Positions 26,904 to 35,988 of a stretch of DNA of 64,000 bases are shown piece after piece. The stretch is taken from positions 682,001 to 746,000 of the forward strand of contig NZ_JAKJPO010000001.1 of the NCBI RefSeq assembly GCF_021725675.1. The letters run 5' to 3'. Within the stretch, counting starts at the first letter, position 1. Every line of letters starts with the position of its first letter. The position numbers and the translations under genes were made by a program. The notes beneath the pieces are model-generated. The model worked only from the letters and a program-made list of their open reading frames with translations, had not been told where the DNA came from and ran no database searches. The DNA is from Marilutibacter chinensis. GTDB taxonomy: Bacteria > Pseudomonadota > Gammaproteobacteria > Xanthomonadales > Xanthomonadaceae.

Positions 26904-28256
26904 ATGGAAAAGAAATCGATCCACGGCATGTGGTCCTCCCGCCTGGCCTTCATCCTCGCCGCCACCGGGTCGGCGGTCGGACTCGGCAACATCTGGCGCT
27001 TTCCCTACCTGGCTTCGGACAACGGCGGCGGCGCCTTCGTGCTGGTGTACCTGGCCTGCATCGCCGTCCTGGGACTGCCGATCCTGCTCAGCGAGATCCT
27101 GATCGGCCGCCACGGGCGCCAGAGCCCCGTCAATTCGCTGGCCAGTACCGCCGAGGAGTCCGGCGCTTCGCGCGTCTGGGGCGGCGCCGGCCTGAACGGC
27201 ATTCTCGCCGGCGTGCTGATCCTGAGCTTCTACAGCGTGGTCGGTGGCTGGACCCTGCGCTACGCCTGGCTCTACCTCGCGCAGCTGTTCGGCGCGGATC
27301 CGATCAGCGACCCCGCCGCCAGCTTCAACGGCATGCTCGCCAGCGCCGGCACGCTGACCTTCTGGCACCTGCTGTTCATGCTGCTGACCGTCGGCGTGGT
27401 CGCACTCGGCGTCGAGAAGGGCCTGGAGCGGTCGGTGAAGTTCCTGATGCCGGCGCTGTTCGTACTGCTGCTGGTGCTGGTCGGCTACGGCGCCACCACC
27501 GGCCACCTCGGCGAGGCGGCGGCGTTCCTGTTCAAGCCCGACTGGAGCAAGGTGTCGGCCTCGGTCGTCGCCAGCGCGATGGGCCAGGCCTTCTTCACCC
27601 TCAGCCTGGCGATGGGCTCGATCATCACCTACGGCGCCTACCTGCCCAACGGCATCTCGATCCCCCGCGTCGGCGTGACCGTCGCCGCCGCGGACACGAC
27701 GGTGGCGCTGCTGGCGGGACTGGCGATCTTCCCGATCGTGATCGCCTTCGGCATCGATCCCGCCGGCGGCGGCCCCGGCCTGATCTTCAATTCGCTGCCG
27801 CTGGCCTTCAACGAGATGCCGTTCGGCACCGTGTACGGGCTGCTGTTCTTCGTGCTGCTCGCCTTCGCCGCGTGGACCTCGTCGATCTCGCTGCTCGAGC
27901 CGGGCACGGCCTGGCTGGTGGAACAGGGCATCATGAGCCGCCGGGCCGCGTCGTTCTCCCTCGCAGGGCTGTGCTGGATGCTCGGCCTGCTGTCGGTGTT
28001 CGGCTTCAACCACCTCGCCGACGTACGGCCGTTCGGCCAGGACATCATGACCTTCATCGGCCTGATCTCGAACGACCTGATGCTGCCGTTCGGCGGCCTG
28101 CTGATCGCGCTGTTCACCGGCTGGGTGGTGAAGGAAAGCATCCTGCGCGAGCAGCTCGCGGGCCTGCCGCAATGGCTGTTCACGCTGTGGCGCTGGATCA
28201 TGCGGATCGTCGCCCCGCTGCTGGTACTGATGGTGCTGGTCAACGCGCTGGCTTAA
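26904..28256 (+). CDS. Sodium-dependent NSS/SNF-family transporter
   Basis: The protein has 450 residues and about 11-12 helices. The N-terminus MEKKSIHGMWSSRLAFILAA is followed by TGSAVGLGNIWRFPYLASDN, the Na+ and amino acid site of NSS transporters (LeuT, TnaT, MhsT). GGGAFVLVYLACIAVLGLPI follows. It imports amino acids with Na+. It lies 42 bases downstream of the NhaC-type antiporter, in the same orientation. The stop codon lies inside a 28-bp perfect palindrome, the start of a multi-hairpin element. The substrate is unknown. Confidence 0.9.
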   Translation: MEKKSIHGMWSSRLAFILAATGSAVGLGNIWRFPYLASDNGGGAFVLVYLACIAVLGLPILLSEILIGRHGRQSPVNSLASTAEESGASRVWGGAGLNGILAGVLILSFYSVVGGWTLRYAWLYLAQLFGADPISDPAASFNGMLASAGTLTFWHLLFMLLTVGVVALGVEKGLERSVKFLMPALFVLLLVLVGYGATTGHLGEAAAFLFKPDWSKVSASVVASAMGQAFFTLSLAMGSIITYGAYLPNGISIPRVGVTVAAADTTVALLAGLAIFPIVIAFGIDPAGGGPGLIFNSLPLAFNEMPFGTVYGLLFFVLLAFAAWTSSISLLEPGTAWLVEQGIMSRRAASFSLAGLCWMLGLLSVFGFNHLADVRPFGQDIMTFIGLISNDLMLPFGGLLIALFTGWVVKESILREQLAGLPQWLFTLWRWIMRIVAPLLVLMVLVNALA

Positions 28257-28495
28257 TTGGCGCATGCGCCAATTAAGCTCCCGAAGTTTGCGTTGCAAAC
28301 TTCGGGCCCCAGGCCATGCCTCCAATCCCCCGCTCGCGCCTGCGGCGCGAGCCGCCCCCTTACCAAGGGGGAGCATGGCATTGCCGCCTTGCGGCCATGC
28401 CACCCCAAGGTTCGCTGCGCAAACCTTGGGTCCCGGCTCGTACTCCCAATCCCCCGCTCGCGCCTGCGGCGCGAGCCGCCCCCTTACCAAGGGGG
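28251..28495 (+). repeat. Multi-hairpin intergenic element, units 2 and 3 in tandem
   Basis: This stretch holds no gene. Unit 2 begins with a perfect 28-bp palindrome (28251-28278) that includes the stop codon of the NSS gene. It continues with a CGAAGTTTGC..GCAAACTTCG hairpin and a 49-base segment (28323-28371) with a GCTCGCGCC/GGCGCGAGC stem and a CCCCCTTACCAAGGGGG stem. Unit 3 repeats the series: TGGCAT..ATGCCA, CCAAGGTT..AACCTTGG, and an identical 49-base segment (28447-28495). The same scheme is seen at 151-267 and 31263-31380. The 49-base segments are exact duplicates. Confidence 0.8.
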
Positions 28496-28558
28496 CTTGA
28501 AGCGCCGGCCAACTGTCCGGAAGCCGCCGGCTTCCCCTCGCACACCCACCACGCACGC

Positions 28559-28564
28559 TAGAAT
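28559..28564 (+). promoter_or_regulatory. -10 element placing the mtnB transcript start at its ATG
   Basis: TAGAAT ends 6 bases before the ATG at 28571. A normal start of transcription would then fall at or next to the A of ATG, giving a leaderless mRNA. No ribosome site lies upstream of the ATG. No good -35 is seen. Confidence 0.45.
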
Positions 28565-28570
28565 TGCGGC

Positions 28571-29200
28571 ATGAGCGCTCTCCCCTACGACCCCGCCCGC
28601 CTGTCCCATTGCGCGGGCGAACTGATCGTCAACATCCGCGAGCTGTCCGAACGCGGCTGGACCCCGGCGACCAGCAGCAACTTCTCGCTGCGGATGGACG
28701 ACGAGCACGTCGCGATCACCGTATCCGGACGCGACAAGGGCAAGCTGACCGAGGCCGACATCATGGTCGTCGACCTCGACGGCCAGCCGGTCGCCACCGA
28801 CAGGAAGTCCTCCGCCGAGACCCTGCTGCACACCCGCCTGTACCGGCGCTTCCCGGAGATCGGCTGCGTCCTGCACACCCATTCGCTGGTCCAGACCGTG
28901 GCTTCGCGCCTGTTTTCCGGCAACGGCCACATCCACCTGGAAGGCTACGAGCTCTTGAAAGCCTTCGCCGGCAACACCACCCACGAGATGACGGTCGAGC
29001 TGCCGGTGCTGCCCAACAGCCAGGACATGCCGACCCTCGCCGCCCAGGTCGACGCGCTGCTCGATGCCCAGCCGATGTGGGGCTACCTGATCGACGGCCA
29101 CGGCCTCTACGCGTGGGGCCGCGACATGGCCGAGGCCCGCCGGCACCTGGAGGCGTTCGAGTTCCTGCTCGGCTGCGAGCTGGAAATGAGGAAATTCTGA
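28571..29200 (+). CDS. mtnB: Methylthioribulose-1-phosphate dehydratase
   Basis: The protein has 209 residues of the class II aldolase/adducin fold. It shows [40 protein letters not shown] (metal-binding His), HTHSLVQTV and [19 protein letters not shown]. It dehydrates 5-methylthioribulose-1-phosphate in the methionine salvage pathway. The next genes mtnD and mtnC complete three successive steps. A leaderless transcript is likely because a -10 lies 6 bases before the ATG. Confidence 0.92.
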   Translation: MSALPYDPARLSHCAGELIVNIRELSERGWTPATSSNFSLRMDDEHVAITVSGRDKGKLTEADIMVVDLDGQPVATDRKSSAETLLHTRLYRRFPEIGCVLHTHSLVQTVASRLFSGNGHIHLEGYELLKAFAGNTTHEMTVELPVLPNSQDMPTLAAQVDALLDAQPMWGYLIDGHGLYAWGRDMAEARRHLEAFEFLLGCELEMRKF

Positions 29201-29313
29201 GGCCGGTCCCGGCCTGCGGCGGACCGGGAGCGTCGGCCGCGCCGGTCCGCAACCGCGCCCGTCCCGGGCGCGAAACCGCCGGAATGGCCCGGCGGAACCT
29301 GGAGGAAACACGA

Positions 29314-29856
29314 GTGAGCCGCCTGCGCATATTCTCCGACCACGACCCATCGGCACCGCACCTGACGACGCACGACCATGCCGAGATGGCCCGCGAACTC
29401 GGTCGCATCGGCGTCTCGTTCGAACAATGGCAGGCCACGCAACCGGTCCGGCCGGGCGATGCGCCGGAAGCGATCATGGACGCCTACCGCGCCGACATCG
29501 ACCGCCTGGTCGCCGAGCGCGGCTTCCGTACCGTCGACGTGGTCAGCATCGCGCCGGACAACCCGCAGCGCGAGGCGATGCGCGGCAAGTTCCTCGACGA
29601 GCATTTCCACAAGGAGGACGAGGTCCGCTTCTTCGTCGCCGGCTCGGGTCTGTTCACCCTGCATGTCGACGACAAGGTCTACGAGATCCTGTGCGAAGCC
29701 GGCGACCTGATCGGGGTTCCCGACGGCACCACCCACTGGTTCGACATGGGGCCTGAACCGAGCTTCGTCGCGATCCGCTTCTTCACCGAACCCGACGGCT
29801 GGGTCGGCCACTTCACCGGCACCGACATCGCGCAGAAGTTCCCGCGCTACGAGTGA
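29314..29856 (+). CDS. mtnD: Acireductone dioxygenase
   Basis: The protein has 180 residues, a cupin. Metal ligands are visible in [14 protein letters not shown] (His, His, Glu) and GTTHWFD (His). It oxidises the acireductone made by MtnC to the oxo acid of methionine plus formate (Fe form), or off-pathway to CO (Ni form). The start is probably GTG 29314, because CTGGAGGAAACACGA directly precedes it; ATG 29284 would add [10 protein letters not shown] and has no ribosome site. It lies between mtnB and mtnC. Confidence 0.92.
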   Translation: MSRLRIFSDHDPSAPHLTTHDHAEMARELGRIGVSFEQWQATQPVRPGDAPEAIMDAYRADIDRLVAERGFRTVDVVSIAPDNPQREAMRGKFLDEHFHKEDEVRFFVAGSGLFTLHVDDKVYEILCEAGDLIGVPDGTTHWFDMGPEPSFVAIRFFTEPDGWVGHFTGTDIAQKFPRYE

Positions 29857-29876
29857 TTCCTTCCCGCCACGGATGT

Positions 29877-29937
29877 CGCGGATCAATACGGATATGGCGT
29901 TCTGGAATGCGCTGCGCCTTATCCGAATGCATCCGCG
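29877..29937. repeat. Inverted repeat of the CGCGGAT type
   Basis: CGCGGATCAATACGGAT (29877-29893) faces ATCCGAATGCATCCGCG (29921-29937) with few mismatches. It fills the gap between mtnD and mtnC. A related, larger copy lies at 45426-45495. Confidence 0.6.
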
Positions 29938-29967
29938 TTGACCCGCAGCCCCGAATGCCCTGAGCCA

Positions 29968-30666
29968 ATGCCAAAAGCCATCCTCACCGACATCGAAGGC
30001 ACCACCAGCAGCATCTCCTTCGTCAAGGACGTGCTGTTCCCGTACGCACGCCGCGCCCTGCCCGGCTTCGTGCAGGCGCGCGGCAACGAGCCGGGGGTGC
30101 GCAAGTGGCTGGACGCGGTGGCGACCGAGAACGGCGGCATCTGCAGCGACCGCATGATCGTCGAGGTGCTGCAGGGCTGGATCGACGAGGACCGCAAGCA
30201 CACCGCGCTCAAGGCCCTGCAGGGGATGATCTGGGCCGACGGCTACCGCAGCGCCGACTTCACCGCGCACATCTATCCGGATGCGGCCGCCACGCTGGAA
30301 GCCTGGCACGCCGCCGGCCTGCCGCTGTACGTGTACTCGTCCGGCAGCGTGCCGGCGCAGCGGCTGTTCTTCGGCCACAGCGATGCCGGCGATCTGACCG
30401 GGCTGTTCTCCGGCTGGTTCGATACCGAGATCGGCGGCAAGCGCGAGGCCGACAGCTACCGCCGCATCGTCGAGGCGATCGGTGTTCCCGCCGGCGAGGT
30501 CCTGTTCCTGTCAGACGTGGTCGAGGAGCTCGACGCCGCCCGCGAGGCCGGCCTGGCCACCGCGCTGATCGACCGCCGCGACGACTACCCGCAGCCGCGC
30601 GAGGGCGACGCGGCCCATGGCCACCCGCGCAGCGAGACCTTCGACGCACTCGGCGTCGGGCCGTGA
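29968..30666 (+). CDS. mtnC: Acireductone synthase (enolase-phosphatase E1)
   Basis: The protein has 232 residues of the HAD superfamily. Motif I is altered as usual in this family: [20 protein letters not shown] (Asp and Glu). Later motifs are [30 protein letters not shown] and [16 protein letters not shown]. It enolises and dephosphorylates the MtnB product to acireductone, the substrate of MtnD. The start 29968 gives [11 protein letters not shown]. The stop is overlapped by the GTG of the next gene. Confidence 0.93.
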   Translation: MPKAILTDIEGTTSSISFVKDVLFPYARRALPGFVQARGNEPGVRKWLDAVATENGGICSDRMIVEVLQGWIDEDRKHTALKALQGMIWADGYRSADFTAHIYPDAAATLEAWHAAGLPLYVYSSGSVPAQRLFFGHSDAGDLTGLFSGWFDTEIGGKREADSYRRIVEAIGVPAGEVLFLSDVVEELDAAREAGLATALIDRRDDYPQPREGDAAHGHPRSETFDALGVGP

Positions 30667-31154
30667 ACGCCGGCAAGTCCGGCTCGCTGGCCGGCATTGC
30701 GTTCCGCGAGGCGCAGGCCGACGACCTCCCGGCGATCGTGAGGCTGCTGGCCGACGACGCGCTGGGCCGCGAACGCGAACGTTATGCCGTGCCGCTTCCC
30801 GATACCTATCGCGTGGCGTTCGAATCGATCGCGGGCGACCCGAACAACACCCTGATCGTCGCTGTCGACGGCGCTGACGAGATCGTGGGCGTTCTCCAGC
30901 TCACCGTGATTCCATCGCTGACCTACCAGGGCCGATCCCGCGCGTTGATCGAAGGCGTTCGCATCGCCGCGTCCATGCGCGGCCGTGGGCTGGGCCGGGA
31001 GATGTTCGGATGGGCGACCGGGCTCGCCCGGGAACGCGGCTGTCGTCTGCTCCAGCTGACCACCGACAAGCGCCGCCCCGACGCGCTGCGGTTCTACCAG
31101 TCGCTGGGATTCGTCGCCTCGCATGAAGGCATGAAGCTCGAGCTTCAGGATTGA
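30663..31154 (+). CDS. GNAT-family N-acetyltransferase
   Basis: The protein has 163 residues starting with GTG (30663), overlapping the mtnC stop (GTGA). The GNAT fold is seen: [40 protein letters not shown], and the acetyl-CoA loop [20 protein letters not shown], with the end [20 protein letters not shown]. The acceptor is unknown. Translational coupling to mtnC is suggested by the overlap, but no role in methionine salvage is known to me. Confidence 0.85.
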   Translation: MNAGKSGSLAGIAFREAQADDLPAIVRLLADDALGRERERYAVPLPDTYRVAFESIAGDPNNTLIVAVDGADEIVGVLQLTVIPSLTYQGRSRALIEGVRIAASMRGRGLGREMFGWATGLARERGCRLLQLTTDKRRPDALRFYQSLGFVASHEGMKLELQD

Positions 31155-31174
31155 CCGGGAACCCATCATTCCCT

Positions 31175-31240
31175 TAGGAGCGGCGTAAGCCGCGATCGGG
31201 CTTGCATGGGAAGGCTTCATCGCGGCTCACGCCGCTCCTA
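31175..31240. repeat. REP-like inverted repeat
   Basis: TAGGAGCGGCGTAAGCCGCG (from 31175) faces CGCGGCTCACGCCGCTCCTA (ending 31240) with a 22-base spacer. It is the third copy of the family at 12240-12285 and 23008-23103, with arms in the opposite order. Confidence 0.8.
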
Positions 31241-31262
31241 CACGTGGAGGCGAGCGACCCTG

Positions 31263-31380
31263 CCCCCTGAGTCAGGGGGGCGATTCGCATCGCAGATGCG
31301 AATGGAGGTGTGGGAGCGCAACGGCGGGGCCCAAGGTTTGCGAAGCAGACTTCGGGAGATGTCCGGGCGCAGCCGACATC
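31263..31380 (-). repeat. Multi-hairpin intergenic element, unit 4 (inverted)
   Basis: Read on the minus strand, this follows the YdeI-like gene stop with the same order of parts. Hairpin 1 is GATGTC..GACATC (31358-31380). Hairpin 2 is AAGGTTTGC..GCAGACTT (31333-31352). A TTCGCAT..ATGCGAA stem follows, and a CCCCCTGA..TCAGGGGG stem (31263-31279) ends it. The order after the stop codon is the same as in the plus-strand units. Confidence 0.65.
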
Positions 31381-31388
31381 ATCCCCGT

Positions 31389-32003
31389 TCAGCCGTGCAG
31401 CTTCTCGCCCCGCGCCAGCATCGCCGCGAACCTCTCCGCGCGGGCAACTCGGGTCTCGGCCTTCTTCGCGGTCTGCACCCGCCAGCAGAACGCATAGCGG
31501 TTGGTCCGGTCGAGCTGATCGAAGAAGGCCTGCGCCGCCGGATCGCCCGCCAGCGCCGCCTCGAGTTCGGCCGGCACCTGCATGCGGCTGGCCGACTCGT
31601 AGGCCGCCGCCCAGCGCCCGTCCGCCCGCGCCGCCTCGACCTCGCGCAGGCCGCCTTCGCGCATCCGCCCGGCCGCGATCAGTGCCTCGGCCTTGCCGAC
31701 GTTGATCTTCGACCACACGCTGCCGGGACGACGCGGAGTGAAGCGCTGCAGGAAGAACCGCGCGTCGCAGGCGCGCTTCTGGCCATCGATCCAGCCATGG
31801 CAGAGGGCGACGTCGAGCGCCTCGGCATATCCGATGCTGGTCGCGCCGCCGTCCTTCTTTGCGATCTTCAGCCACAGCCCGGCCGCACCGGGATGCGTGG
31901 ACAGCCATCTGTCCCACGCGGCGACGGTGGCGAAACGCCTGACCGGCAGGTCGCCGGGCAACGCAGCGGCCGCTGGAGCTTCCATTCCGTTCCCGGCAGC
32001 CAT
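31389..32003 (-). CDS. YdeI/OmpD-associated family protein
   Basis: The protein has 204 residues. It shows WDRWLSTHPGAAGLWLKIAK, SIGYAEALDVALCHGWIDGQ and FTPRRPGSVWSKINVGKAEA, patterns of the YdeI/bacteriocin-protection family. The C-terminus has DRTNRYAFCWRVQTAKKAET. The family's biochemical role is unclear; some members are linked to resistance to antimicrobial peptides. GGGAGCTGACC precedes the ATG at 32003. It is 16 bases downstream of the phosphoesterase gene in the same orientation, so the two may be co-transcribed. Confidence 0.85.
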   Translation of the reverse strand: MAAGNGMEAPAAAALPGDLPVRRFATVAAWDRWLSTHPGAAGLWLKIAKKDGGATSIGYAEALDVALCHGWIDGQKRACDARFFLQRFTPRRPGSVWSKINVGKAEALIAAGRMREGGLREVEAARADGRWAAAYESASRMQVPAELEAALAGDPAAQAFFDQLDRTNRYAFCWRVQTAKKAETRVARAERFAAMLARGEKLHG

Positions 32004-32019
32004 GGTCAGCTCCCCGCGT

Positions 32020-33699
32020 TCATGGCTGCGCCTCGGCGAGCCGGTAATCGATACCTGCACGCTGTTCGCCCTGCCAGCGGTCGAACGCCCGCACCTCGAC
32101 ATGGTGAACGCCGACGTCCAGATCCGTGGGCAGCGCACCGCGCCACAGATGGCTGGATACCTCGGCGTCGGCCTGGCGATCGTAGCCGCGCAGCGTCGCC
32201 GCGGCATCGTCGGCGGCGTTCTCGGCGAGCACCCGCGGATCGGCACGCAGCACCCGCCGCATCGGCTGCCATTCGCCGCCGTCGACCCGGTATTCGACCC
32301 GGGTGTCCGCGTCGCCCATGAAAACGTTCGCATACACGCCGTAACCCGGCCAGGCACCGCGGCGCAGCACCTTCGGCGCATGCAGCGCGATGGCGTGGGT
32401 CAGGTCGCTGCGATCCGCCGGCAGCCGCGCGACCCGCCACTGCAGCGCATGGCTGCCGTCGGCCCGCACCCGCAGCCGCGCATGGCCGTTCGGAGTGCCG
32501 TCGCGCATCGTGGTGTCGGGAATCCCCTCCGCGTCCTTCACTCCGGACCAGAACGAGCCGCAGGTCGCGCCGACGTTGTACTCGTGCAGCGGATTCGCGC
32601 CATGCCAGCCGCTGTCCGGACCATGCCACACCTGCTGCTGCATGTGGCTGTGTGCGCTCAGCAGCAGCACGTGCTCGAAGGGCTGCAGCATCGCGAACAG
32701 CCGCTCGCGGTCGGCGCGACGGAAGGTCTCCTGCCCCGGTACGGTGTCGAAGAACGGGATGTGCACGGCGATCACCAGCAGGCGATCCCGTCGTGCGCGC
32801 GCCAGGTACTGCTGCAGGAACGCGAACTGGTCCTCGCGCAGTCCGCCGACGTAACGCGGGCTCTGCCCGGGCCGGTAGATCACGTCGTCGAGCACCACGA
32901 ACGATGCCTGCGGCTCCTCCCAGGCGAAGGTCTCCGGGCCGTAGTGGTGGCGGAACGTCGACAGCGATGCGACGTCGTCGGGCGCGTCGAAGTCGAGGTC
33001 GTGGTTGCCGGGCACGTGCAGCCACGGAATGCCCATCCGCGCGGTGACCGCGTTCATCGCCGGGTACAGCGAGAGATCGTCGTTGACGATGTCGCCCAGG
33101 CTGATGCCCAGCGCGGCGTCGGCCCGGCCCGGTGCGGTCGACGCGGCCAGCAGCGGTTCGACGATGTCGCGGCGGTAGTAGTCGACGTCGACCTGCGATT
33201 TCGGCTGCGGATCGCCGAACACCAGCACGTCGAGTCCCCGTCCGTCCGGCGCGGCCGTCACGTCGTCGGCCGTGCGCGCAGGCCAGAGCGCGAAGTCGCG
33301 ACAGCCATCGGTGCCGACCGGCACACCGCCGTACTCCAGGCCTGGGCCGGGCTCGCGCTGCAGATTGCCCCAGTAGTCCGGCAGCCCGTTCGCCCGCGTC
33401 GGCACCGCGTGCCCCGGCGGCTTGATCACGAAGCGGCTGCGGCCATCGATCGCCGGCAGCCGGTAGCGCCCGTTCGCATCCGTTTCGACGATGACGGCGC
33501 CATCGGACACCTTCACCCCGGCCAGCCCGGGCTCGCCGGCATCGCGATGGCCATCGCGGTCGGCATCCAGATACACGGTGCCGCCATCGCAATCCGGCGC
33601 CGCGGTACGCGCCGTCGCGGGCCGCCCGGCCGCCAACGCGACCGCTACGGCAAGAACCGCCCAGGCGCACGTCATTCGCATCGGGATCGGCTCCATCAT
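32020..33699 (-). CDS. Secreted calcineurin-like phosphoesterase
   Basis: The protein has 559 residues. A signal peptide lies near residues 7-30 (MRMTCAWAVLAVAVALAAGR). Residues 38-95 form a small beta domain like the SdrD/Cna B type (DADRDGHRDAGEPGLAGVKV). The phosphoesterase core follows: VLVFGDPQPKSQ, SLGDIVND, HVPGNHDLDF, VIAVHIPFFD and SAHSHMQ, which give the five metal-binding motifs. A C-terminal beta domain follows. The first motif has Asp-x-Gln where Asp-x-His is common. It probably acts in the periplasm on a phosphate ester. The substrate is unknown. It lies downstream of the his operon on the same strand, 111 bases after hisIE. Confidence 0.88.
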   Translation of the reverse strand: MMEPIPMRMTCAWAVLAVAVALAAGRPATARTAAPDCDGGTVYLDADRDGHRDAGEPGLAGVKVSDGAVIVETDANGRYRLPAIDGRSRFVIKPPGHAVPTRANGLPDYWGNLQREPGPGLEYGGVPVGTDGCRDFALWPARTADDVTAAPDGRGLDVLVFGDPQPKSQVDVDYYRRDIVEPLLAASTAPGRADAALGISLGDIVNDDLSLYPAMNAVTARMGIPWLHVPGNHDLDFDAPDDVASLSTFRHHYGPETFAWEEPQASFVVLDDVIYRPGQSPRYVGGLREDQFAFLQQYLARARRDRLLVIAVHIPFFDTVPGQETFRRADRERLFAMLQPFEHVLLLSAHSHMQQQVWHGPDSGWHGANPLHEYNVGATCGSFWSGVKDAEGIPDTTMRDGTPNGHARLRVRADGSHALQWRVARLPADRSDLTHAIALHAPKVLRRGAWPGYGVYANVFMGDADTRVEYRVDGGEWQPMRRVLRADPRVLAENAADDAAATLRGYDRQADAEVSSHLWRGALPTDLDVGVHHVEVRAFDRWQGEQRAGIDYRLAEAQP

Positions 33700-33772
33700 C
33701 GGCTCTCGTTCAGGGGAGGCCGATTATGCCCGCCGGCCGCGACAACAGAGCGACACAGGGCCGGTCCTGACG

Positions 33773-33808
33773 GATCGACTGGCCGATCGACTGGCTCATC
33801 GACTGGCG
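33773..33808. repeat. Three tandem 12-bp repeats
   Basis: GATCGACTGGCC, GATCGACTGGCT and CATCGACTGGCG follow one another directly after the hisIE stop codon. A partial fourth unit begins at 33809. It is in the gap to the phosphoesterase. Confidence 0.7.
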
Positions 33809-33810
33809 GA

Positions 33811-34467
33811 TCACCCAGAGCCGTGCCGCCGCCGCAGCACCGCGACGGCGTCGGACAACGCGAGGCCGCGCGCGCGTAACAGCACCAGCAGATGGTAGAG
33901 CAGGTCCGCGGACTCGTCGCCCAACGCCGCCTCGTCCTGCGCGACCGCGGCCAGCGCCGTTTCCACGCCCTCCTCTCCGACCTTCTGTGCGATCGCACGG
34001 GTGCCGGCATCGAACAGCCGGGTGGTGTAGCTGCCTGCCGGGCGCTCCTTTTCACGCTGCTCGACCACGGCGCCGAGTTCGGCGAGGAAGTCGCCGGGCG
34101 CGTCAGGGAAGCAACTGGGGCTGCCCAGGTGGCAGGTCGGCCCATTCGGCCGAGCCAGCACCAGCAGGGTGTCGCCGTCGCAGTCGGCCTGCAGCGAAAC
34201 CAGGTCCAGGAAATGGCCGGAGGACTCGCCCTTGGTCCACAACCGCCGCTTGCTGCGACTGAAGAAGGTGACCCGTCGCGATGCCAGCGTCGCCTCCAGT
34301 GCACCGCGGTCCATGTAGCCCAGCATCAGCACCCGCAGCGTTTCCGCGTCCTGCACGACCGCCGGCAGCAGCCCGCCCTGTTTGTCCCAGGCCAGCCGGT
34401 CGAGCTGGAAGTCCGCCATCGAAGCCGCGGCCTTCCGCAGACAGCCCGCTTGGTTCTCACCCTCCAT
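33811..34467 (-). CDS. hisIE: Phosphoribosyl-AMP cyclohydrolase / phosphoribosyl-ATP pyrophosphatase
   Basis: The protein has 218 residues, a fusion. The N-terminal HisI part carries [40 protein letters not shown] and the Cys ligands (DCDGDT and PTCHLG). The C-terminal HisE part starts near 118 and has [20 protein letters not shown] with a helical MazG-like fold. It catalyses steps 2 and 3 of histidine synthesis. It is the last gene of the operon and overlaps hisF by 11 bases. A second start at MADFQLDRL (34419) is possible. Confidence 0.94.
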   Translation of the reverse strand: MEGENQAGCLRKAAASMADFQLDRLAWDKQGGLLPAVVQDAETLRVLMLGYMDRGALEATLASRRVTFFSRSKRRLWTKGESSGHFLDLVSLQADCDGDTLLVLARPNGPTCHLGSPSCFPDAPGDFLAELGAVVEQREKERPAGSYTTRLFDAGTRAIAQKVGEEGVETALAAVAQDEAALGDESADLLYHLLVLLRARGLALSDAVAVLRRRHGSG

Positions 34468-35233
34468 CGCGCACCTCGATTCCCTGACTCCGCAGTTCGC
34501 GCTTCAGCGCGGGAATGGCGATCGTGCCGGAGTGGAACACGCTGGCCGCGAGCGCACCGTCGACATCGGCGTGGCGGAAGACCTCGGCGAAATGCGCCGC
34601 CGCGCCGGCGCCGCCGGATGCGATCAGCGGCACCTCGCACAAAGAGCGCGCGGCCTGCAGCTGCCCGATGTCGTAGCCGCCGCGCACGCCGTCGCTGCCC
34701 ATGCAGTTGAGCACGATCTCACCGGCACCCAGCCGCTGCGCCTCGACCAGCCAGTCGAGCGTGCGCCGGGCCAGCGCCCGCATCTTCGCAGGGTCCCCGC
34801 TGTACTGGCGCACCCGCCACTGGCCATCTTCGTCGCGCAGGCTGTCGATCCCGACCACCACGCACTGCACCCCGAACGCGTCGGCAATCTCGGCGATCAG
34901 CGCCGGCCGTTCCAGCGCCGGCGTGTTGATCGAGATCTTGTCCGCGCCGGCGTACAGCACGCTGCGCGCATCCTCGACGCTGCGGATTCCGCCGGCGACG
35001 CAGAACGGGATGTCGATCGTACGCGCGACCCGCTCGACCCAGTCGCGGTCGACCCGGCGCCGCTCCGGACTGGCGGTGATGTCGTAGAACACCAGCTCGT
35101 CGGCGCCTTCGTCGCGATAGCGCAGCGCCAGCCCGACGATGTCGCCCATGTCGATGTGGTCGCGGAAGCGTACGCCCTTGACGACACGCCCGTCGCGCAC
35201 GTCCAGGCACGGGATGATGCGGCGGCTCAGCAC
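34457..35233 (-). CDS. hisF: Imidazole glycerol phosphate synthase, cyclase subunit
   Basis: The protein has 258 residues, a TIM barrel. It begins [20 protein letters not shown] with catalytic Asp; also [20 protein letters not shown] and [20 protein letters not shown] with the second Asp; then [18 protein letters not shown]. It takes ammonia from HisH to make imidazole glycerol phosphate and AICAR. The start is GTG 35233, overlapping the hisA stop by 7 bases, with GGAGGCTCC as ribosome site inside hisA. Confidence 0.95.
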   Translation of the reverse strand: MLSRRIIPCLDVRDGRVVKGVRFRDHIDMGDIVGLALRYRDEGADELVFYDITASPERRRVDRDWVERVARTIDIPFCVAGGIRSVEDARSVLYAGADKISINTPALERPALIAEIADAFGVQCVVVGIDSLRDEDGQWRVRQYSGDPAKMRALARRTLDWLVEAQRLGAGEIVLNCMGSDGVRGGYDIGQLQAARSLCEVPLIASGGAGAAAHFAEVFRHADVDGALAASVFHSGTIAIPALKRELRSQGIEVRDGG

Positions 35234-35988
35234 GGCGGAGCCTCCAGCGCCAGCGCCGCCGGCAGGTCGAGGCGGCCGTCGAGCAGGGCCTTGCCGAGCA
35301 CCGCCCCACTGCAGCCGGCCTCGCGCGCGGCGCGCACGTCCTCGACGTCGCGGATGCCGCCGGAAGCCTGCAGGCGCAGCTCCGGTGCGATCTCCAGCAC
35401 GTGCCGGTACAGCCCGAGGTTGGGCCCGCGCAGGGTGCCGTCGCGGTCGATGTCGGTACACAGCAGGTGTCGCAGGCCCGCATCGGCGTAGCGGCGCAGC
35501 AGGGTATCGAGCCCGGCTTCGGCGGTCGCGGTCCAGCCGGAAATCGGCAGGCGCCAGCGGCCGGCATCGTCTCGGCGGGTATCCAGTGCCACCGTGACGC
35601 GATCGGTACCGAGCTGCGTCGCCCAGTCGATCACCCGTTCCGGCTCGCTCACCGCCAGCGAACCGATCACGACGCGGTCCGCGCCCGCGGCCAGCATCGC
35701 CGCGATGCCGTCGCGGTCGCGCACGCCGCCACCGGTCTGGACCTTCAACGCCGTCGTCGCCTTGATGGCCTCCAGCAGCGGCAGCAGGGTGTAGCCGCCG
35801 ACCCGGGCGGCGTCGAGATCGACCAGGTGCAACCAGCGCGCACCGGCCTCGGCATGGCGCTGTGCGGTTTCCAGCGGTGTCGATGGGTAGCGGGTCTCGC
35901 GGTCGTAGTCGCCCTGCAGCAGCCTGACCACGCGGCCGTCGCGAACGTCGATCGCCGGCAGGACCCGGAACGGGGCGGCCCACGTCAT
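35227..35988 (-). CDS. hisA: ProFAR isomerase
   Basis: The protein has 253 residues, a TIM barrel like HisF. It shows [20 protein letters not shown] (Asp base), [40 protein letters not shown] (second Asp) and [20 protein letters not shown]. It isomerises ProFAR to PRFAR, the substrate of HisHF. The ATG overlaps the hisH stop by 4 bases. Confidence 0.95.
   Translation of the reverse strand: MTWAAPFRVLPAIDVRDGRVVRLLQGDYDRETRYPSTPLETAQRHAEAGARWLHLVDLDAARVGGYTLLPLLEAIKATTALKVQTGGGVRDRDGIAAMLAAGADRVVIGSLAVSEPERVIDWATQLGTDRVTVALDTRRDDAGRWRLPISGWTATAEAGLDTLLRRYADAGLRHLLCTDIDRDGTLRGPNLGLYRHVLEIAPELRLQASGGIRDVEDVRAAREAGCSGAVLGKALLDGRLDLPAALALEAPPC

Noticed and set aside
28323-28495. Two identical 49-base repeats, considered as a CRISPR-like array
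   Set aside because: There are only two copies, the spacing is 75 bases, each copy contains internal hairpins, and no cas gene is near. They fit the multi-hairpin element.
25248-28556. A 1102-codon minus-strand frame opposite the three transporters
   Set aside because: The composition (Arg, Gln, His, Asp rich) is typical of antisense frames, while the plus strand encodes clear membrane proteins.
33773-33808. 12-bp tandem repeats after hisIE as a regulatory array
   Set aside because: Three short imperfect units after a stop codon, with no palindrome or promoter nearby, are most simply slippage products.
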